From Kofleriaceae bacterium (GTDB lineage: Bacteria > Myxococcota_A > Polyangia > Haliangiales > Haliangiaceae), in the NCBI GenBank assembly GCA_019912685.1, contig JAIOII010000791.1:1-34906 (forward strand): DNA of 34,906 nucleotides, given 5' to 3'. This document shows, one piece after another, positions 30,577 through 34,906 of the stretch. The notes under the pieces are model-generated. The model was not told where the DNA came from, searched no databases, and saw nothing but the letters and a program-made list of their open reading frames with translations. The position numbers were made by a program, and so were the translations under genes. How positions within the stretch are numbered: position 1 is the first letter of the stretch; every line of letters begins with the position of its first letter.

Positions 30577-32772
30577 TCATGCCTCCGCGTTGGCGAGCTC
30601 GGCATCGAGCGCGCGCAGGTCCTGTGACAGCTCCACGATGACGAACTCGGCCGGCTTCGCCGTCGCGAGTCCGACACGCAGCCGGAGCTGGCCGTCGAGC
30701 ACGCTCGACGGCGGGTTGAGCGCATCCGACACGTCGACGAAGAACGCGGTACGCGGATCGCGCGTCGCGAATGCGCCGAGGTTCATCTGCGCGAGCAGGA
30801 ACTGGAACACTGCGCGGTGCACCTCGGCGCGCAGCTCCGGCGTGTTGTTCCGGTGCCTGACCCGATCGAGCCCGAGCGAGAGGCTGCGCGCGATGTAGAT
30901 CGCGCCACGCCGCTCCGGCACCGACGGAAAGTTGCCGGTCGCCTTGAGGGTACGGGCGCCGTCGATGTAGCGGCCACGGATCGGATTCACGCGGTGCGGG
31001 AAGACGAGGTCGCGCGCGTTCTCGTCGAGCACCTCGTCGGTCTCGGCGCCGAGCACGCCGGCCAGGCGGCCGCCGTCCACACCCGCCGGCGCCTCGTAGA
31101 CGCCGCCCGGACGCGCGCCATCCGTGCGCGCGTAGACGCCTGCGATGTGCCCCGAGGGCGGCACGATGAGGTCGTCGGCGGGACCGAGTGTCCGCGGGCT
31201 CGGGTTGGTCACGCGGACGCGCGGCCAGTAGACCGCCCCGAACTCCGACCGGCCCTCGATTCCGCCGACACCCGTCACGTAGCCGACGACGTCATCCGCG
31301 GTCATCCCGGGACCCACGTCGAGAACCGCGAACGCCAGGCCGCGGCGGACGTGCTCGCAGTAGGCGAGCAGGCCCTCGTGCGCGACCGCCGAGCTGCGTC
31401 CCGGCAGCGCTACAATCGCCAGATCGGCAACCGCGTCGAGCACGCGCAGGCCCGACCGCGCGACCGGCGAGCCGAGGAAGTCGAGGTCGCCGAGACCGGC
31501 GAGGCCGTCGCCGCCCTGCGCCAGCTCGACGCTCTGATCGACCGGCGGCGGTCGTCCGGTCAGCGCGAGGTCATCGACCTGCACGAGGCGCGAGCCGGTG
31601 CGCGCGTTGTTGATGATCGTGGGCGCGTACCGGGCGGCGGACGGCTCCATGGAGAGCCCGAGGTACGACTCGCGCAACCGTGCGCCCTCGGTGATCAGGA
31701 TGTCGAACGTGGCGCCGGCGGCCGGACGCACCGTGGCGGCGAGGCGGTTGGCGTAGGTCCCCGGATCACGTCCGCGCAGGCGGAGCGTCGCTGACCCCAC
31801 GCCGGCGCTTCCCGCATGCTCGAGCACATCGAGTCCGAGCGCAGATGCCGTGCCGGGCTGCACTTGCATGCGAGCCTGCGGTCCCGTCGACAGCGAGCGC
31901 AGCACGAGCGCGCCTTGTGCTCCCACTTCGGCTCGTGCGCCGGCGCCGACAGCCACGAGCAGCGCGTCGATCTCGGCGATCGTCACGGCGGCGAGTCGAT
32001 CGACCGAGCCCGTCCCGTGCGCGACGTCGCTCGCGAACGGGAGCGCAGCGGACGCGGTCCCACCCAGGATCTGGAGCTGACTCGCCCGACCTGCGGACAA
32101 GGTCGCGAGCTCCACCCCACTCGCTCCGGTGACCGTCGCCGCAGCCCCCACGAGCGCAGCGTTCAGCACCGCCACCACCTCCGCGGCTGTGGCCTGCGTG
32201 ATCGTGGCGAAGTCCTGCGCGCGGAACGTGATCATGATCGGGGCGCTACCGTCGATGGCCACCTCCAGCGTCATCCCGTCGGCGAGGAGGAACGGCCCGC
32301 CCGCGGAGGTCACGAGCCGTGCAGGCGTCCCCGTGAACGTCGCGACGACCGGCGCACCGCCGTCGACCGCGATGCTGAGGAGCTCACCGTCCGCCAGCGC
32401 GAACGGCCCGACAGCGCCCGTGGCGATCGCCGGCTGGGGCACCGCCGCGGCGACGAGCGCGGCGCTCGCCGAGACAGCGGTGACGCTGCCGGCGTCGTCC
32501 GGATTCTGGTAGTGCGCGGTGCGCACGACGTAGAGCACGCGCCCGCCGTTCTGAAAGAAGCCGAGCACCGCGTGGGGAAGGTCGGCGCCAGGCACGAACC
32601 CGCCGAAGGCGCGCGCGTACTCCTCCCAGTTTCCGACCCGGACCGCCGTCCCGATCGGGCCGCGCTCCGCGACGCCGACCATCCCGGCGACCGCGGTCGC
32701 GGCGGACGTGACGATCCGGACCGGCGGGTCCTCCTCGCGAACGATGACCTTCGATGCTCCGAGCTCAGCCAC
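30577..32772 (-). CDS. Tail sheath protein with an inserted repeat domain
   Basis: A 731-residue contractile sheath protein. The N-terminal part ([60 protein letters not shown]) and the C-terminal part ([55 protein letters not shown] and the final [20 protein letters not shown]) are typical. About 210 residues (~115-325) are inserted after the N-terminal domain and consist of duplicated beta-type segments, which makes the protein much longer than the usual ~400-500. Three in-frame GTG codons (32790, 32784, 32772) are possible; 32772 is chosen because GAGG lies upstream and overlap with the previous gene is smallest. Confidence 0.92.
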   Translation of the reverse strand: MAELGASKVIVREEDPPVRIVTSAATAVAGMVGVAERGPIGTAVRVGNWEEYARAFGGFVPGADLPHAVLGFFQNGGRVLYVVRTAHYQNPDDAGSVTAVSASAALVAAAVPQPAIATGAVGPFALADGELLSIAVDGGAPVVATFTGTPARLVTSAGGPFLLADGMTLEVAIDGSAPIMITFRAQDFATITQATAAEVVAVLNAALVGAAATVTGASGVELATLSAGRASQLQILGGTASAALPFASDVAHGTGSVDRLAAVTIAEIDALLVAVGAGARAEVGAQGALVLRSLSTGPQARMQVQPGTASALGLDVLEHAGSAGVGSATLRLRGRDPGTYANRLAATVRPAAGATFDILITEGARLRESYLGLSMEPSAARYAPTIINNARTGSRLVQVDDLALTGRPPPVDQSVELAQGGDGLAGLGDLDFLGSPVARSGLRVLDAVADLAIVALPGRSSAVAHEGLLAYCEHVRRGLAFAVLDVGPGMTADDVVGYVTGVGGIEGRSEFGAVYWPRVRVTNPSPRTLGPADDLIVPPSGHIAGVYARTDGARPGGVYEAPAGVDGGRLAGVLGAETDEVLDENARDLVFPHRVNPIRGRYIDGARTLKATGNFPSVPERRGAIYIARSLSLGLDRVRHRNNTPELRAEVHRAVFQFLLAQMNLGAFATRDPRTAFFVDVSDALNPPSSVLDGQLRLRVGLATAKPAEFVIVELSQDLRALDAELANAEA

Positions 32773-33673
32773 CTTCCACCTCACTCCCACCCAGGCTCAG
32801 CTCGAGCTGGGTCTCCTCGGTTGCGGGCGCCACCACCCCGGTGGCGTTCCCGTGGTCCAGGGTCACGCCCCGGATCCGGATCTGCGTCGTGAACACGTGG
32901 ATCCCGTCGGCCCCGGCGTGCGCCGCCCGCATGCCGCCGTCGACATCGAGCTCCCACCGGAGCTCGCCCGCGGCCGGCCGCACCGGATCGCGCGGCAGCG
33001 CGAGCCATCGGGTGCGGCCCAGGAACAGCGCTGTGACCGACATGAGGTTGAGCAGCTCGACGGCGCGCTGCGACGAGCCGGTGACCTCGTAGACGAGGTC
33101 CACCGTCAGGCCCGGCGACTCCTCGACCAACCGCGGTCCGGCGAGCGTCTCGACGGTGCGGCGCACGGGCGGGACGGGTGCATAGAAGCGGTTGATCTCG
33201 AGCGTGGGCCCACCGAGCGTGAGCGACGGCGACTCGGCGAGCGGCACGAGTCGCGCGCCGTCGGCCACGTCGGAATCGAAGTCGACCGCGACGCTGTAGC
33301 GGACGCTCGCAGTGACGTGCTCGCGCAGCAGACGGAGGAGCGCCCGCGTGATCGTCGCGATGGTGCCCTCGGCGACGAGGCTCGACCGCTCGGCCTCGTA
33401 GCCGCGCCACTCGATGCGCTCGCCCGGGATCGGCCGCCCGTGCTCGTCGAGGTTCTCGACGACCAGGAGCGCCTCGCCCACGACGAGCGGCGGCAGGCGC
33501 AGCCAGAAGATCGAGCTCTCGCTGTGTTCCTCGCGCGACGAGAAGAGCACGGGCCGTTCGCCGAGCCAGATGCCGACCTGGCGCGCGGCATCGCGGACGA
33601 CGAGCCGCACGAGCTCGCCGCCCACGCTCAGGCCGCGCGACGGCGACATCGAGACGACCGCAGGGACAGCCAT
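32765..33673 (-). CDS. Phage structural protein with IPT/TIG-like N-terminus
   Basis: A 302-residue protein. It starts AVVSMSPSRGLSVGGELVRL, the 'P..G...GG..v.i' pattern of IPT/TIG beta-sandwich domains, followed by a second part (IATITRALLRLLREHVTASV, RYSVAVDFDSD, GLTVDLVYEVTGSSQRAVEL, LNLMSVTALFLGRTRWLALP) that resembles tail-terminator-type proteins with a helix facing strands. The function is not certain; a tail terminator or completion role fits the slot just before the sheath. ATG 33673 has GGGAGGAG upstream. Confidence 0.65.
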   Translation of the reverse strand: MAVPAVVSMSPSRGLSVGGELVRLVVRDAARQVGIWLGERPVLFSSREEHSESSIFWLRLPPLVVGEALLVVENLDEHGRPIPGERIEWRGYEAERSSLVAEGTIATITRALLRLLREHVTASVRYSVAVDFDSDVADGARLVPLAESPSLTLGGPTLEINRFYAPVPPVRRTVETLAGPRLVEESPGLTVDLVYEVTGSSQRAVELLNLMSVTALFLGRTRWLALPRDPVRPAAGELRWELDVDGGMRAAHAGADGIHVFTTQIRIRGVTLDHGNATGVVAPATEETQLELSLGGSEVEGG

Positions 33674-33675
33674 GA

Positions 33676-34272
33676 CTACACTCCTCCCATCAGGTCGCTG
33701 GCCACCCGCGCGAGGAAGCGACGCGTGGCACCGACCTGGAATGCCGCGAGTACCGGCCGCATGAACGGCCGCGGCGGGATCTGGATGACGACGACGCCTG
33801 CGCCGGCGCCGCCCGTGCGGCTCGTGCCCCGCCCTGCCTTGCGATAGAGGGCGAAAAGGAAACGCCTCATCCGCGGCGTGATCGGGACGATCGTCGGCCC
33901 CGCCCCGTACTCGTGGGCAAGGGCGCGCGCCGACAGACTGTGCCCGTCGCGCCCGCGCGCTGTGCCGGGAATCCCGACGAAGACGAGGCTGGCACGCCGG
34001 ATCACCGCGAGCGCGTTCCGCAGCTCGGCGGTCCGGATCAGCACCTTGGTGCCGCGAAAGCGCCGGAGCTGCCGAGCGGCGATCGTCAGCGGCGCGAGTG
34101 GCGTGAGCGCGTGCCCGGCCGGCGCCTGCTTGTCGAGGCCCTCGACCAGAGCGGTCCGCAGCGCGTGCGCCTCCTGGGCGAGTGCCCGATCCACGCTCCT
34201 GCCGAGTTCGCGCGCGCCACGCTCGAGGAGGCGCTGTGCACGACGCCAGTCGCCCGTCTTCCGGATCGTCAT
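33676..34272 (-). CDS. Phage virion morphogenesis / tail-completion protein (gpS, HK97 gp10-like)
   Basis: A 198-residue protein with a basic helical N-terminus (RAQRLLERGARELGRSVDRA) and the characteristic C-terminal half: IRTAELRNALAVIRRASLVF, ALAHEYGAGPTIVPITPRMR, FLFALYRKAG and IQIPPRPFMRPVLAAF. The 'aHeyG...I.iTpkmR.fLf......i.iP.RPFl' series is typical of gpS/gp10-type neck or tail-completion proteins of Mu/P2-like phages. ATG 34272 overlaps the previous stop (ATGA). Confidence 0.85.
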   Translation of the reverse strand: MTIRKTGDWRRAQRLLERGARELGRSVDRALAQEAHALRTALVEGLDKQAPAGHALTPLAPLTIAARQLRRFRGTKVLIRTAELRNALAVIRRASLVFVGIPGTARGRDGHSLSARALAHEYGAGPTIVPITPRMRRFLFALYRKAGRGTSRTGGAGAGVVVIQIPPRPFMRPVLAAFQVGATRRFLARVASDLMGGV

Positions 34273-34772
34273 CCGCCCCTCCGCGCCGCCGGCCGATCGA
34301 CGAACGTCGCCAGCACGAGGTTCGCGCGCGGCGTGCGCCCGAGGCCCCAGCCCGCGAGCTTCGCCTCGATCAGGTACAGCCCTCGCCCCTCACCCGGCAC
34401 CCAGATCGTGATGCCCGCCGTCGATCGCAGCGCCGCCAGCCGATCACCGGGACGGAGGTGGAGTGTGCCCGTGCTCGTGTCGTAGACCCCACGCGCGGCC
34501 AGGTGCCGCGTGTGCAAGACGAGCGTGAGATCGCTCCGCGGCACATCGCCGGCCGGCGTCATCGTCAGCTGCTCCTGCGCCTTCGGCTCGACCTGGCAGA
34601 GGAGCTCGATCGGCGGCAGCTCCGCGCGCTCGACGTCAGCGACACCATCGTCATCGGTGTCGACGAGCCGCAGCTCGGCGAACTCCGGATCGTAGCCCGG
34701 CATCGCCGCGGTCGCGGCCGGGTCGACACGACACAGGGTCGCAACGACCGGAAAGACCAGACGCCCGCTCAT
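34269..34772 (-). CDS. Connector-like phage protein, unknown subfamily
   Basis: A 167-residue protein with an acidic, Ca-binding-like DTDDDGVADVE segment near residue 38 and a beta-rich core (RSDLTLVLHTRHLAARGVYD, STGTLHLRPGDRLAALRSTA, GLYLIEAKLAGWG). The 'G.y....g.l.lrpGDrl..i....G' run resembles small head-tail connector proteins that precede gpS-like genes. ATG 34772 has GGAGGG seven bases upstream; this site lies in one arm of an inverted repeat. It is the first gene of the visible late operon. Confidence 0.6.
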   Translation of the reverse strand: MSGRLVFPVVATLCRVDPAATAAMPGYDPEFAELRLVDTDDDGVADVERAELPPIELLCQVEPKAQEQLTMTPAGDVPRSDLTLVLHTRHLAARGVYDTSTGTLHLRPGDRLAALRSTAGITIWVPGEGRGLYLIEAKLAGWGLGRTPRANLVLATFVDRPAARRGG

Positions 34773-34906
34773 TGGTGCACCCTCCGATCGTGGCTGCGAA
34801 GAAGTTGCGCCGACGATCGAAGTCTCGGAGGGTAGGATCTAGTTCCTCCAGCGCCCCTTCGAAGACGGCCCTGCTCGCTGGCCGCACGACGGCCCTCGTG
34901 AGACCT
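34773..34906. promoter_or_regulatory. Leader of the tail operon with a 9-bp inverted repeat
   Basis: Perfect arms ACCCTCCGA (34779-34787) and TCGGAGGGT (34825-34833) are 37 bases apart. On the minus strand the arm next to the gene contains the GGAGGG ribosome-binding site of the first tail gene. Two CGATCG palindromes lie inside. One minus-strand frame is open across this stretch and could be the end of an upstream gene, so it may not be non-coding. Confidence 0.4.

Noticed and set aside
14438-34772. Extracellular contractile injection system or T6SS
   Set aside because: Sheath, tube, spike and LysM genes fit such systems, but portal, gpF, tape measure, holin-like and endolysin genes point to a phage; no AAA ATPase of injection systems is present.
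1-34906. CRISPR arrays
   Set aside because: No series of regularly spaced direct repeats was seen on reading.

Overview
The window is very GC-rich bacterial DNA. Codon style, high coding density, many accessory recombinases and the type of prophage suggest a high-GC proteobacterium-like host, possibly Myxococcota. That is an inference, because no ribosomal or housekeeping marker lies in the window. No tRNA, rRNA or CRISPR array was seen.

The left third (1-11444) is an accessory region. It opens with the right end of an ISL3-type insertion sequence. This element has cut a Z1/SF2-helicase-like gene immediately after the codons for its Walker B motif. Diverging from that gene is a DUF6884 gene overlapped by a tRNA-guanine-transglycosylase superfamily gene (DpdA-like) that keeps the zinc motif and two aspartate motifs. 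A small XRE regulator and a two-helix membrane protein follow. Next comes a mobile-element block: a tyrosine recombinase without an N-terminal DNA-binding domain, preceded by two near-identical 17-bp sites; a Rep-like protein; two small overlapping ORFs; and a large serine recombinase. After it lie a lipoprotein and a compact three-gene module: a membrane-anchored Ras-like GTPase, a tail-anchored partner with an A9 run just before its membrane segment, and an unrecognised soluble protein.

The middle (11441-14409, minus strand) is a five-gene operon in which every stop overlaps the next start: CxxC/CxC zinc protein, 56-aa protein, DUF2924 protein, large serine recombinase, HTH protein. It ends convergently on the GTPase module, with overlapping stop codons.

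The right 20 kb (14438-34772, minus strand) is the late region of a contractile-tailed (myovirus-type) prophage. In transcription order it encodes a connector-like protein, a tail-completion protein, an unknown with an IPT/TIG-like start, tail sheath, tail tube, holin-like protein, a 69-aa ORF, an amidase endolysin, a chaperone pair, a 900-aa tape measure, a gp53/CIS-tube-like protein, a LysM protein, hub gpD, spike gpV, an unknown, gp25, gpJ, gpI, portal, gpF-like head protein and a fibre-like protein. Capsid, protease and terminase are not in the window. Portal and gpF sit at the distal end, between gpI and the fibre, which is an unusual order.

The observations I rate highest are: a canonical -1 slippery heptamer (C CCT TTC) in the chaperone overlap just before the tape measure, the position of the lambda G/GT frameshift; the GTPase module with an A9 tract whose -1 frame runs open into the third gene; the DUF6884/DpdA-like pair; duplicated beta-type repeats inserted in the tail sheath; and ribosome-binding sites buried in hairpins in the prophage.
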